From positions 372,001-436,000 of the forward strand of contig CAWKMN010000010.1 in assembly GCA_963850765.1 (NCBI GenBank): DNA of 64,000 bases, in the 5' to 3' direction. Position 1 is the first letter of the stretch. Each line of letters begins with the position of its first letter. Positions 18,403 to 27,023 of this stretch are shown one piece after another. This DNA comes from CAWKMN01 sp963850765. Its GTDB lineage: Bacteria; Chloroflexota; Anaerolineae; Aggregatilineales; Aggregatilineaceae. The position numbers and the translations under genes were made by a program. The notes beneath the pieces are model-generated. The model was not told where the DNA came from. It saw only the letters and a program-made list of their open reading frames with translations, and ran no database searches.

Positions 18403-19396
18403 ATGATGACCACCGCACTGGTAACTGGCGGAACCGGATTTGTCGGATCGCACGTGGCGCGGGCGCTGGTGGCACGCGGCTACCGGGTGCGGATTCTGCG
18501 CCGCACGACCAGCCGCCTCGACGCCGTTCAGGGGATTGACTGCGAGCATGTCATCGGGGATGTGACCGATCTCAACTCGCTGCGCGCGGCTATGCAGGGT
18601 GTCGATTGGGTGTTCCATGTGGCGGCCGTGGCGGATTACTGGCGCAACGATCCGGCGCGCATCTACGAGGTGAATGTAGACGGCACGCGGAATGTACTGC
18701 TGGCTGCCGAGGAAACTGGCGTCAGGCGGGTGATCTTCACCAGCAGCGCGGCGGCGATGGGCCACACCCACGATCTGCGCCCGGTCGATGAAATCGACCC
18801 GCTTCAACTGGGATCAGCACCTCACACCTTACGGCCACAGCAAATTCCTGGCCGAAGCCGAAGTCTTCCGCGCGATCCGGCGCGGGCTGGACTGCATCAT
18901 CCTCAACCCGACGGTGATCATCGGCCCCGGCGATCTCAACCAGATTTCGAGCAGCGTGGTGCTCGAGCTGGCGCGTGGCAACGTGCCGCCGACCGTTCCC
19001 CCTGGCGGCGTGACACTGATCGACGTGCGCGACGTGGCGGAGGCCCATGTCGCGGCTGCCGAGCGCGGGCACACCGGCGAGCGCTATTTGCTCGGCGCGG
19101 TGGATCTGACACACAAGGCGTGGCTGCGCCTGATCGCGCATATCGTCGGCCGCCCTATGTTTGCCATTACGCTGTCCGCGCCGGCGGTCTATCTCATCGC
19201 GGAGATCGCGGACGTGCTGCGCCGGTTCGGCGTGCCGCTGCCGATCGAGGGCAACCAGCTGCGGCTGAGCACGCGCATGATGTTCTTCAACTGCCAGAAA
19301 TCATGGCGCGAACTGGGCGAGCCGTCTATCCCCATTCAGCAGAGTTTGAAAGAAACTTATGAATGGTATCAGGCGCACGGCGATTTGATGGCATAG
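18403..19396 (+). CDS. NAD(P)-dependent epimerase/dehydratase, extended SDR (frame break near 18799)
   Basis: The N-terminal frame has the Rossmann motif ALVTGGTGFVGSHVARAL and FHVAAVADYWRND. The second frame carries TPYGHSKFLAE, the catalytic YxxxK, and the rest to the stop at 19396. Removing one base from the run at 18798-18800 joins them as DEIDRFNWDQ, so I treat this as one gene of about 330 codons. The closest general type is dihydroflavonol-4-reductase-like or sugar-nucleotide epimerase-like SDRs. IILNPTVIIGPGD and VTLIDVRDVAEAH fit that group. The substrate is not readable. It probably shares a transcript with the aminopeptidase. Confidence 0.8.
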
Positions 19397-19436
19397 AACC
19401 CGTAACGCGGGTCAATCAGAGGAGAGAGCATTCATC

Positions 19437-20145
19437 ATGAGTTCTGCACGAAAGATTATCAGAGCCATAACGCCGCCGGTGCTGTTGAGCGCCTATCGGA
19501 AGCTGCTCAGCCCGGCTATCCCTGATGATTTACACCGCCGGCATGTGGGGGGTGATTGGGAGGAGATTGGCACACTGCAATTCAGTTATCTGGTGCAGAG
19601 CGGCCTCCAGCCCTCACACTATCTTCTCGATATAGGCTGTGGCAGTCTGCGGGGCGGTATACACTTTGTGCGCTATCTGGAAGACGGGCATTATTATGGT
19701 ATCGACCGGCAGCAGTGGCTGCTGGATGCCGGCGTTAAGGTCGAACTCCCCCAGGCCGGATTAGCGGACCGCACCGTTCACCTGCTGTGCCGGGACGATT
19801 TCGACGTGACGTCGTTCGGTGTCCAGTTCGACTACGCGCTCGCCCAATCCGTTTTCACTCATCTGCCCTGGAATACGATCTCTGCGGTGTCTGGTCAACG
19901 TGCAGAAAGTGCTCAAGCCGGGCGGCAAATTTTATGCCACCTTTTTTGAAGATCCTGATGGCACGCATTATACGACGCCAATCCACCATCCTGTCGGCGG
20001 CAAAGTGACCTATCCCGATCGAGACCCGTATCATTATATGTTCGACGTATTCGAAGATCTGGCGCGGCGTGCCGAGCTTGAAGTTACCCATATCGGCGAC
20101 TGGAATCATCCCCGCGACCAGATGATGATGGTGTTTACGAAATGA
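19437..20145 (+). CDS. Class I SAM-dependent methyltransferase (frame break near 19885)
   Basis: Start ATG 19437, with AGAGGAGAG 11 nt upstream. The first frame has the SAM-binding loop YLLDIGCGSLRGGIHFVRYL and the acidic GIDRQ strand end, up to QSVFTHLPWNTIS. The second frame continues CLVNVQKVLKPGGKFYATFF and PRDQMMMVFTK to the stop at 20145. Deleting one base in 19882-19887 joins them as THLPWNTISRCLVN. The pattern is a small-molecule or lipid-type methyltransferase of about 235 residues; the target is unknown. The next gene starts 13 nt downstream. Confidence 0.78.
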
Positions 20146-20158
20146 GGAGATAACCAGC

Positions 20159-20401
20159 ATGGCGCGAGCCGATGATCTGTTAGCGCAGAAGTTTGTCTGC
20201 CCCAAGTGCAGTGAGCGTGGCGCGCACGTGGAGCGGCTGGCGATGTCGGGCACCGGCCTTTCCCGCCTGTTCGAGATCCAGCAGCACCGTTATGCGTTCG
20301 TATCCTGCCACAACTGCGGCTACACCGAGATCTTCAACCTGCGGACCATCGAGGGCCGGGACGATCTCGGCTCGCTCCTCGATATGCTGTTCATGGATTG
20401 A
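20159..20401 (+). CDS. Small zinc-ribbon protein, DUF2082-like
   Basis: An 80-residue protein with two knuckles: FVCPKCSERG and FVSCHNCGYTEIF. Between them lies TGLSRLFEIQQHRYAF, and the C-terminus ends in a short helix (LGSLLDMLFMD). This layout matches the DUF2082 zinc-ribbon family, annotated as possible nucleic-acid-binding proteins. It is the last gene of the plus-strand run from 17402. The binding function is from the family name only. Confidence 0.75.
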   Translation: MARADDLLAQKFVCPKCSERGAHVERLAMSGTGLSRLFEIQQHRYAFVSCHNCGYTEIFNLRTIEGRDDLGSLLDMLFMD

Positions 20402-20406
20402 GAACA

Positions 20407-20666
20407 GGTTGTGAGTCGTGAGTTGGGCTTATGTTAGGTCGGCCTCACCCCCAGCCCCTCTCCATCCAGGATGGAGAGGGGAGAAAAACCAGCTTCCCCC
20501 TCTCTAGCTCGGCTGGAGAGGGGGATTGAGGGGGTGAGGCCGTTCGAGGCCCCATTTTCATCGTCTGCGGTGTATCCGTTTTTATGTAAAGCTCTAAAGA
20601 GGGGGGACTTGCCAGCGTAACTTCCCCCGAAAAACATCAACTGGCATAAGGGCCAACTCACAACCC
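20407..20666. repeat. Family C pair enclosing a family A repeat
   Basis: GGTTGTGAGTCGTGAGTTGG (about 20407-20426) and its inverted partner CCAACTCACAACCC (about 20653-20666) flank a 99-bp family A copy (20442-20540, ends GCCTCACC/GGTGAGGC). That copy is nearly identical to the one at 24142-24241. It lies between convergent genes. Confidence 0.75.
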
Positions 20667-20671
20667 TATCC

Positions 20672-21142
20672 CTACTGCTCGTCGTGGTGATACAGGTTCT
20701 TGAGCACAATCCCCTGAATCGTGCGGAGACGCTGGCTGATTACCACGGCCATGCGGCGCATGATCACCAGCCCCGTCGCAGGATTTTCGTCGAGCAGGCG
20801 GTTGAAGGCCGCACCCTCCAGCGCCAGCAAGCGGCTGTCCTGCTGGCAAATTGCCGACGCCGTATAATAACTCGGCGGCATGAAACCCGACCAGCCGACC
20901 AATTCTCCTGGCGTGCTAAGCGATACGATAGTCAGCGGCTGGTTCAGCGCGATCGGCTGCACCTGGACGTTGACCTTGCCGCTGAGCAGCAGGTACACCC
21001 GGCTGGCGGCTTCCCCCTCGCGGAACAGGGCTTGGCCGGCCGCGCAGGTGATCTCCTCCGCCAGCGCTGCCAGCCGTGACAGAGTATCGGGCGGCAGATC
21101 GGCAAACAACGTGCTTTGTGCCAGTTGTTCGAGTACAGTCAT
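20672..21142 (-). CDS. Cyclic-nucleotide-binding (CRP-like) domain protein without an HTH
   Basis: About 156 residues forming a single cNMP-binding fold: TLFADLPPDTLSRLAALAEE, CAAGQALFREGEAASRVYLL, LSGKVNVQVQPI, and STPGELVGWSGFMPPSYY in place of the usual phosphate-binding cassette, which here lacks the Arg of cAMP receptors. The C-terminal helix ends at HHDEQ with no DNA-binding domain. ATG 21142 is preferred over 21148 because GAGGAGA then has normal spacing. It follows the bactofilin-like gene by 29 nt and may be a regulatory partner of that membrane protein. The ligand is unknown. Confidence 0.8.
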   Translation of the reverse strand: MTVLEQLAQSTLFADLPPDTLSRLAALAEEITCAAGQALFREGEAASRVYLLLSGKVNVQVQPIALNQPLTIVSLSTPGELVGWSGFMPPSYYTASAICQQDSRLLALEGAAFNRLLDENPATGLVIMRRMAVVISQRLRTIQGIVLKNLYHHDEQ

Positions 21143-21171
21143 GGGCATTGTCTCCTCTCAATAAGCCAGGA

Positions 21172-22653
21172 TCACCAGTCCTCCTCAAAGCCCGTGAAAC
21201 CTTCGGGCAGATTGGTCATACCCGGCCCGGTTTCGATCTCCTTGGGCAGCGGCGGGGCGGTCACGGCGATGGTGGTCGCGATGGTCGGTTCGCTTGCCTG
21301 GGCGATCATCTCCCGGTTTTCATAGATCGCGGCGCGAACATGCATGACGACCGCACCCACCCCGGCCAGCGCCGTGATCAGCTCGACCGTCAGCCCCATC
21401 GCCGGGATCGGCACATTGACGATCAGCGCGTAGATCGCGGTACCCAGCGCCATCATCACAACCCAACGCCGGAACCCGACCAGCTGGAGGGAGCGCAGGG
21501 CATAGCGATCCAACAGTTGGCCGATGCTGTAGCTCACGATGACCCGTCCCAGGTACAGCAGCAGAAAGGTAAATGTACCGACCAACAAGGACGTGACGAT
21601 CAGCAGCCCGACGCCGAACAGGATGGTCAGTTCGTTGAGCCGGATCAGGTAGAGGATCAGCAGGACGATCAGGCCCAGCACCACCACCACGATCACCGTG
21701 GGGAGCGACAGCATAAACGTCACTAATCCCCAACCCACCGTCGGGACGATCCGCCGCCGTATGTGCAGGGCAGGCTGGCGAATCAGGTTTGGCGCGACCA
21801 ACAGCCCTAACGTGCCGATAAACAGGAGTGTGATCATATCCCGCACAGACTCCCGGAGATAGTTCACCAGGATCTCGGCGGCATCACGCGCCTGACCTAC
21901 CTTGGTAATATCCGGCTGGCGGCCGATCTGCTCAAAATGGATGCTGCCATTCACAGTATCTGGCGGAGGAAGAATCGCCGTCCGCGATCGATAGGACAGA
22001 TCGCTGCCGACATAAGCATCGGGGCCAAAGCGCAGGCCGGGATCGCTGAGCGAGATGTCATAAAACGGCAGGCTCGGCAGGTCTGTATTGCGGCGGATGT
22101 CACCCACCTCGGCATCCACGCGCCCGGCGACGACGCCCTCAATGGTCAGCGACTCGCCGCCAAAGTCAATATCCCCGCCCACCGTGCCGGTCACGTGGAC
22201 CTGATACCCGTAGACCAGCAGATCGCCGGGCAGCACGGCATCGCGCACGATCTCCGTGTTGATCGCCACCGACAGCAGGTCCACGCGGTTGGTCGCAAAG
22301 CGCGCATGCTCTCCAATCGTCGAGGTGATGCCCAGAAAATGCATGTCATCGCCCACGCGCCCTTCGACCATCAGTTTGCCGCCGCCCACCCACAGATCGC
22401 CGGTCACAACGGCCGTGCGGTATATGGTGATCTCGGAAGCCGCGCCGATCACGTCGCCGTCAATCGTGCCTCGAATTTCCAACACGCGGCAGAAGAAATA
22501 AAAATCGTCTTCAATGTAGACGTCATTTGCCACGACACATCGATCGCCGCGCATCCCATCCGATGCTTCCACCTGGCTGGTCACGCCGATCAGCACCAGC
22601 ATCAACAGAAAAAGCACAGTCAGTTTGCGTCGCCGCGTGGCAAACCAGCGCAT
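21172..22653 (-). CDS. Bactofilin-like (polymer-forming) membrane protein
   Basis: A 493-residue protein. A signal peptide (KLTVLFLLMLVLIGVTSQ) is followed at about 35-230 by repeated short beta turns with Gly at each corner (IRGTIDGDVIGAASEITI, VTGDLWVGGGKLMVEG, VTGTVGGDIDFGGESL), the right-handed helix style of polymer-forming bactofilins. From about 265 to 430 there are several membrane helices (MITLLFIGTLGLLV, TVIVVVVLGLIVLLILYLI and others), then a short acidic tail. Unlike true bactofilins, the helix domain would lie outside the membrane. It may shape or scaffold the envelope, which is an inference. It pairs with the CRP-like gene downstream. Confidence 0.72.
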   Translation of the reverse strand: MRWFATRRRKLTVLFLLMLVLIGVTSQVEASDGMRGDRCVVANDVYIEDDFYFFCRVLEIRGTIDGDVIGAASEITIYRTAVVTGDLWVGGGKLMVEGRVGDDMHFLGITSTIGEHARFATNRVDLLSVAINTEIVRDAVLPGDLLVYGYQVHVTGTVGGDIDFGGESLTIEGVVAGRVDAEVGDIRRNTDLPSLPFYDISLSDPGLRFGPDAYVGSDLSYRSRTAILPPPDTVNGSIHFEQIGRQPDITKVGQARDAAEILVNYLRESVRDMITLLFIGTLGLLVAPNLIRQPALHIRRRIVPTVGWGLVTFMLSLPTVIVVVVLGLIVLLILYLIRLNELTILFGVGLLIVTSLLVGTFTFLLLYLGRVIVSYSIGQLLDRYALRSLQLVGFRRWVVMMALGTAIYALIVNVPIPAMGLTVELITALAGVGAVVMHVRAAIYENREMIAQASEPTIATTIAVTAPPLPKEIETGPGMTNLPEGFTGFEEDW

Positions 22654-22681
22654 TGGGTTATCCTTATATCTGACGGTTGAG

Positions 22682-23048
22682 CAATTAGCAATTAGCGGTT
22701 AGCGGTTAGCTTTACCTCACCCCCCGTCCCCCGGCGTGACCAGCACGCTTGCCACACGCGGAGAGGGGGAGCCATGGCGAACAAGGTGGTGCTTGTAGGG
22801 GCGGGTTTGTTAACCCGCCCTGTTTTCTGATGATTTACGCAGCTTTATTTAATGCCGCATGTCATAAGAGATCGGGTAAGCTCGGGCGGCGTATTGTAAT
22901 ACACCCCTACAGAACACCCGATGATTCGACACGGCATCTCATGCCCTACTCCACATGTCGGACGACTGTGGGGACGGGCGGGTGCAGGTAAAGCTACTGC
23001 TAACGACTGGATGGCACTGAACCGCTAACCGCTAACAGCTAACAGCTA
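22682..23048. repeat. Nested repeat island: family C pair, A fragment, two B units
   Basis: An AGCAATT/AGCGGTT heptamer tract (22682-22711) and its inverted partner (about 23019-23047) enclose a partial family A copy starting ACCTCACC at 22713, a family B palindrome (22794-22820) and a second B unit (22884-22910). No reading frame of note fills the gap of about 410 bp, which separates two minus-strand genes. Confidence 0.65.
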
Positions 23049-23066
23049 TTTTACCAGCGGCATACG

Positions 23067-24125
23067 TCACATCCCACTGGGCAGCAGCATCAGCGTACCA
23101 AGATAGACTGCCTGGGAGACCTGCCGAAGCTCACGGCTGGCAAAATCGAGCTTGTAGGTCCCGCCGGCTCCCGTCAGCAGCAGCGCGCGGTCCTCGTCGA
23201 TGAATGCCACGGGCCGGTAACGCTCCGCGCCGGACTGGACGATGAGAAGCTGCCGCTGCGCCATCAGGTCAACCAGCACCAGGCCATAAGACTCCGCCAG
23301 CAGGTTATCTTCTGAGCCGACGCCCGCCGCCACCCCGTAAACGGCGATCGTGCCGCTGCGATTGATCAGCAGATCGCCGCCCAGACGGTACGGCAGGTTG
23401 TCCGGCGCGGGGATCAGCGTGCTGGCGCTGGTCGGCAGGTCCCAGAGATGCAGGGCAAACGGGCCGTTATCGCCACTCGCGCCTTCCAGCCGCGCGAATA
23501 TCCGCCCATCGGATGAGACCGCCGCACCACAGGCGCAGCCTGGCTCGTTGGGCAGGGCGAAAAACTGCTCCTGCACAATACTGTAGAGCGCGACCTGTCC
23601 ATAGACGAGGTAATCCGTGCCGGGCACGTGAGCCGCGTCGTAAAAAAACTGCGTCATGTCGTTGACCAGCGCCAGCGGGGCCAGCGTCAGCGGCGCGGCG
23701 GGTGACGCGATCGGAAGCTGCCGCAGATCACCCCCATCGGCACGCGCGACAAACGCGGATGACACCCCGGCGGAATCGACCAGCACCCACCCGATCGCCT
23801 GCCGGTTTGGAGCGACCACCCAGCTCACCGCCTGCGTATCGACCGTGCGCCGGATAAACGGGTGCGGCTCCTGTGTGCCGTCGAAGTTGGCGCGCATGAT
23901 CGCGCCCGTGTTGATCTTCTCGTACAGCACATAGTCACCCACCAACTCGAAGCGGTGCCCGCCCTCGACATTGATCACCGTGCTCAGCCCGCTCAGCGCA
24001 TCCAGGAACAGAATACGGCTGGTGCGGGTCGCCGTATCGGTGACGACAAACACATCAAGCTGTCCGGCTCCCTGCGCCGCGGCTGTGCCAGGAACGGGTG
24101 CAGCGATCAGCAGCAGGGAGAGCAC
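23067..24125 (-). CDS. Secreted WD40/TolB-like propeller protein
   Basis: About 352 residues. A hydrophobic signal core (LLLIAAPVPGTAAAQ) is followed by repeating four-strand blades (QLDVFVVTDTATRTSRILFL, then GAIMRANFDGTQEPHPFI, then SSAFVARADGGDLRQLP), typical of a beta propeller of TolB-like type. FDG and ADG turns recur. The GTG start at 24125 has no ribosome site. The frame is open upstream into a family A repeat (24142-24241), with AVWLIVV directly before it, so the true N-terminus may have been cut off by that repeat. Function unknown; a surface or periplasm-like binding role is likely. Confidence 0.6.
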   Translation of the reverse strand: MLSLLLIAAPVPGTAAAQGAGQLDVFVVTDTATRTSRILFLDALSGLSTVINVEGGHRFELVGDYVLYEKINTGAIMRANFDGTQEPHPFIRRTVDTQAVSWVVAPNRQAIGWVLVDSAGVSSAFVARADGGDLRQLPIASPAAPLTLAPLALVNDMTQFFYDAAHVPGTDYLVYGQVALYSIVQEQFFALPNEPGCACGAAVSSDGRIFARLEGASGDNGPFALHLWDLPTSASTLIPAPDNLPYRLGGDLLINRSGTIAVYGVAAGVGSEDNLLAESYGLVLVDLMAQRQLLIVQSGAERYRPVAFIDEDRALLLTGAGGTYKLDFASRELRQVSQAVYLGTLMLLPSGM

Positions 24126-24141
24126 GACGATAAGCCAGACG

Positions 24142-24241
24142 GCCTCACCCCCAGCCCCTCTCCATTCAAAATGGAGAGGGGAGAAAAACCGCCCTTCCCC
24201 CTCTCTAGCTTGGCTGGAGAGGGGGATTGAGGGGGTGAGGC
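24142..24241. repeat. Family A repeat (100 bp)
   Basis: GCCTCACC/GGTGAGGC ends. The arms are CCCCTCTCCATTCAAAATGG and CCCCCTCTCTAGCTTGGC with their complements. It abuts the 5' end of the propeller gene and lies 25 nt from the Sir2 stop. It differs from the copy at 20442-20540 by only a few bases. Confidence 0.85.
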
Positions 24242-24265
24242 CTCCTGCGCATGACTGATTTCTCG

Positions 24266-25060
24266 TTACCTATTGCGATCAACGGGGCTCTCCTGCGCGA
24301 CGGCCGCGACCACACGCGGCAGGATCTCTCCGGCCGGTCCCGGCAGATGCAGCGTGGTGATGCCGGTAATTGGGGTCGCATCGGGATTGACTTCGATCAG
24401 CACCGCGCCGTTTTCGCGGGCATAGTAGGGCAGGGTCGCCACAGGCACCACCACGCCGGACGTCCCTACCACGAGCATCACATCACACGTCCGGCTGAGC
24501 GTCAGGGCGCGTTCGAGCGCGGCGACGGGCAGGGGCTCGTTGAACCAGACCACATCAGGACGGACCGGCGCGCCGCAGTAGGGACAGGCGGGCGGTCCGG
24601 CTTCTGTATCCCAGGTGAGTTGGCTCACGTCGATCAGAGTCGGCTCGCCCTGGCAGCTTGCAAAGCACTTATTCTGCCGGATGTCGCCGTGCAGCGCGAT
24701 CACGTCCGTGCTGCCCGCCGCCTGATGCAGCCCATCGATATTCTGTGTCACCACCACCACGCGCGCCACATAGTTCTCAAGCTCGGCAATCGCGACATGG
24801 CCGGGATTGGGTTGGGCCGGGGAGATGATCTCGCGCCGGAACTGGTACCAGTCCCAGACCAGTTTTGGATTGCGGCGGAACGCGGCGGGCGTGGCAAGCT
24901 GCTGCGGATCGTAATGCGACCACAGCCCCTCCAGCGCGTCGCGGAAGGTCGGGATTCCACTCTCTTTGGATATGCCCGCGCCGGTCAGCACCACGAGCTG
25001 TCGGCTCGCGCGGATCGCACGGGCGGCTTCGGCGATCAAACGTTGGTCGTCACTGCTCAT
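24266..25060 (-). CDS. Sir2-family NAD-dependent protein deacylase, SIRT5-like
   Basis: A 264-residue sirtuin: VVLTGAGISKESGIPTFRD (NAD-binding), VVVTQNIDGLHQAAGS with the catalytic region, IALHGD supplying the His, and the zinc site built from CFASC and ACPYCGAPVRPDVVWF. WDWYQFRRE contains the Y-x-x-R pair that in SIRT5 and bacterial CobB binds the carboxylate of succyl-lysine, so desuccinylation is likely besides deacetylation. ATG 25060 is chosen because GGGGAG lies upstream; the residues before it look untranslated. It should act on cytosolic proteins. Confidence 0.9.
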   Translation of the reverse strand: MSSDDQRLIAEAARAIRASRQLVVLTGAGISKESGIPTFRDALEGLWSHYDPQQLATPAAFRRNPKLVWDWYQFRREIISPAQPNPGHVAIAELENYVARVVVVTQNIDGLHQAAGSTDVIALHGDIRQNKCFASCQGEPTLIDVSQLTWDTEAGPPACPYCGAPVRPDVVWFNEPLPVAALERALTLSRTCDVMLVVGTSGVVVPVATLPYYARENGAVLIEVNPDATPITGITTLHLPGPAGEILPRVVAAVAQESPVDRNR

Positions 25061-25273
25061 ACGGTTTATCAGCTCCCCGTGCCTGGATCGATCCTGGCTC
25101 CCCCAGAGAGGCAGCACCACCCGGTGCCACCTCACAAATTTCCAGCACAGATTGGTGTGAGAATTACATGTCGTGTTAAACTAGCACGAGTGTACCATGC
25201 GGCCTGCATTGTTGACACAATACTCTAACCGCCGCACCTGACCCGTGGAAATTCTGCTGGAAAAAAATCCGTC

Positions 25274-26239
25274 ATGTCTGAATCTACGCACCGCACCGAT
25301 CGCGATATGCCTCAAGACGCCTATGCCACCGATGAACTCCTCGGTGTGCGCTACCGCACTCACGAGCTTTACAGCCAGCCGCCGATCGATTTCCCGCGGT
25401 GGGTGATCGAGTCGTTCCGGTGGCGCGGTGATGAACGGGTGCTGGATGCGGGTTCTGGGCCGGGGATATACTTTGATCTGGTGAGGCAGCGTATTCCGCG
25501 CGGCCACCTGACGGCGGGCGATCTCTCGTGGGGCATGGTGCAGCGGGCGGCTGGCGTGTTACCCGGTGTGATCAACCTGGATGCCGGACGGCTGCCCTTC
25601 GCCGGAGGATCTTTCGACGTCGTGCTGGCAAATCACATGCTCTATCACGTGGCGAGCGTCGAGGACTCGCTGGCCGAGATCCGGCGGGTGCTGCGTCCGC
25701 ATGGCAGCGTGATCGCGGCGACGAACAGCGCCGAAACCATGCCCGAATTTGATACGCTGGCGCGCCGTGCCTGCACCCTGCTCGGTTATCCCAAGCATCG
25801 CTTCCAGCCCGCGCATATCAAGTTCGCGCTGGAAAATGGAACGGCTCTGCTGTCACGTTATTTCCGTGCGGTGGCGCGCTACGACTGCCCCAGCGCGTTT
25901 CACTTCACCGAAGTCGAGCCGGTCCTGGCGTATCTCAACAGCCTGCGGCCGCTCCACTCGTTTGAACTCCCCGAAGAGATCAGTTGGGATGATTTTATGG
26001 ACGTGATGGAGAAGCAGATCACGCGGCTGATCCGCCACTTTGGCGAGCTTCAGGTGCATAAACTGGCCGGCGTGCTGATCGGGACGAATGGCAGCGGCTT
26101 CGCGGGCGATTACCTGCGCCGGCTTGGACGCGATCAACCCGTCGTAGCACGTCTACACGATTCGGCGGCTCGCCATCTTTCGGCAGGGGATCATCGAGCG
26201 GGGGGAACCCATGCCGCCCGTACAGCGGCACGAACATGA
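25274..26239 (+). CDS. SAM-dependent methyltransferase, 3' end uncertain
   Basis: ATG 25274. SAM-binding motif ERVLDAGSGPGIYFDLV (about 55-71), GDLSWGMVQRA for the ribose-binding acidic loop, then FDVVLANHMLYHV and AEIRRVLRPHGSVIAA. This is a class I enzyme of the UbiE/COQ5-like type. As read, the frame runs to 26239 and overlaps the convergent Pcm gene by about 220 nt. The last 30 residues look like noise. A stop one frame over (TAG 26145-26147) would end the protein normally after YLRRLG and remove the overlap, so a one-base insertion near 26100-26140 is suspected. Target unknown. Confidence 0.75.
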   Translation: MSESTHRTDRDMPQDAYATDELLGVRYRTHELYSQPPIDFPRWVIESFRWRGDERVLDAGSGPGIYFDLVRQRIPRGHLTAGDLSWGMVQRAAGVLPGVINLDAGRLPFAGGSFDVVLANHMLYHVASVEDSLAEIRRVLRPHGSVIAATNSAETMPEFDTLARRACTLLGYPKHRFQPAHIKFALENGTALLSRYFRAVARYDCPSAFHFTEVEPVLAYLNSLRPLHSFELPEEISWDDFMDVMEKQITRLIRHFGELQVHKLAGVLIGTNGSGFAGDYLRRLGRDQPVVARLHDSAARHLSAGDHRAGGTHAARTAART

Positions 26240-26849
26240 CCGGGATCAGCAACTCGACCTTCCACGAATCGCCTGTGCGCCGCACGCGCTGCAGCATCTG
26301 CTGGTGCCGATCCCCAATCGGCAGGACCATTCGCCCGCCGTCAGCCATCTGACTCCGCAGCGGGCCGGGGATGGCCGGCGCGGCAGCCGTCACGATAATC
26401 GCGTCGTAGGGAGCCATATCGGGCAAGCCCTGGCTCCCATCCCCAATGTAGACCTCCACGTTGTGATAGCCCAAATCGGCGAGCAGGCTGTTGGCGTGTT
26501 CGCCCAGATCAGGATACCGCTCCAGCGAGTAGACGACCCTTGCCAGCCGGCACAGCACCGCCGTCTGATACCCGCTGCCGGTGCCGATCTCCAGCACGGT
26601 ATCCTCCATCGTCAGGCTGAGCATCTGCGTCATCAGCGCCACGATGTACGGCTGCGAGATCGTCTGGCTGCTGCCAATGGGGAGCGGGTTGTCATCATAC
26701 GCCAGCATGCGCAGGTCGTCGGGCAGAAAGCGGTGGCGCGGAACCGTGCGCATCGCGTCCAGCACGCGCGGATCGTGGATGTCGCGCGCTTCCAACTGTT
26801 CGCGGACCATCCGTTCGCGGAGCATTTCAAAATCGGGTTGCGGAGCCAT
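26019..26849 (-). CDS. pcm: Protein-L-isoaspartate O-methyltransferase
   Basis: ATG 26849. Hallmarks are RVLDAMRTVPRHRFLPDD, SSQTISQPYIVALMTQML (family signature), VLEIGTGSGYQTAVL as the SAM loop, and GDGSQGLPDMAPYDAIIVT. It methylates isoaspartyl residues in damaged proteins so they can revert. Normal members have about 210-230 residues and end near VPLYGRHGF. Here the frame runs about 45 residues further, across the convergent methyltransferase gene. A TAG in the next frame (26153-26155) would give a normal end; the six-base G/C run at 26197-26202 is a candidate error site. Confidence 0.88.
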   Translation of the reverse strand: MAPQPDFEMLRERMVREQLEARDIHDPRVLDAMRTVPRHRFLPDDLRMLAYDDNPLPIGSSQTISQPYIVALMTQMLSLTMEDTVLEIGTGSGYQTAVLCRLARVVYSLERYPDLGEHANSLLADLGYHNVEVYIGDGSQGLPDMAPYDAIIVTAAAPAIPGPLRSQMADGGRMVLPIGDRHQQMLQRVRRTGDSWKVELLIPVMFVPLYGRHGFPPLDDPLPKDGEPPNRVDVLRRVDRVQAGAGNRPRSRCHSSRSARRPVYAPEARQSGGSAA

Positions 26850-26965
26850 ACGCTGCTTTCCCGCCCGTCATCACGGTGTACACTATCAATGATACACTGC
26901 CCGGCCCCGAAGCGAAAAGCCGATTACGCTCCAGTCTATAATATTCTTAACTCCCGGCTGAAAAA

Positions 26966-26995
26966 TTGACTCGCATTCACTGCTTGTGCTATGCT
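26966..26995 (+). promoter_or_regulatory. Promoter of rsgA
   Basis: TTGACT (26966-26971), 18-nt spacer, TATGCT (26990-26995). It shows that the ATG inside the -10 at 26991 cannot be the start, and supports the TTG at 27024. Confidence 0.6.
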
Positions 26996-27023
26996 GAGAA
27001 CAAGTCTAACCTACGGAGGTCCA

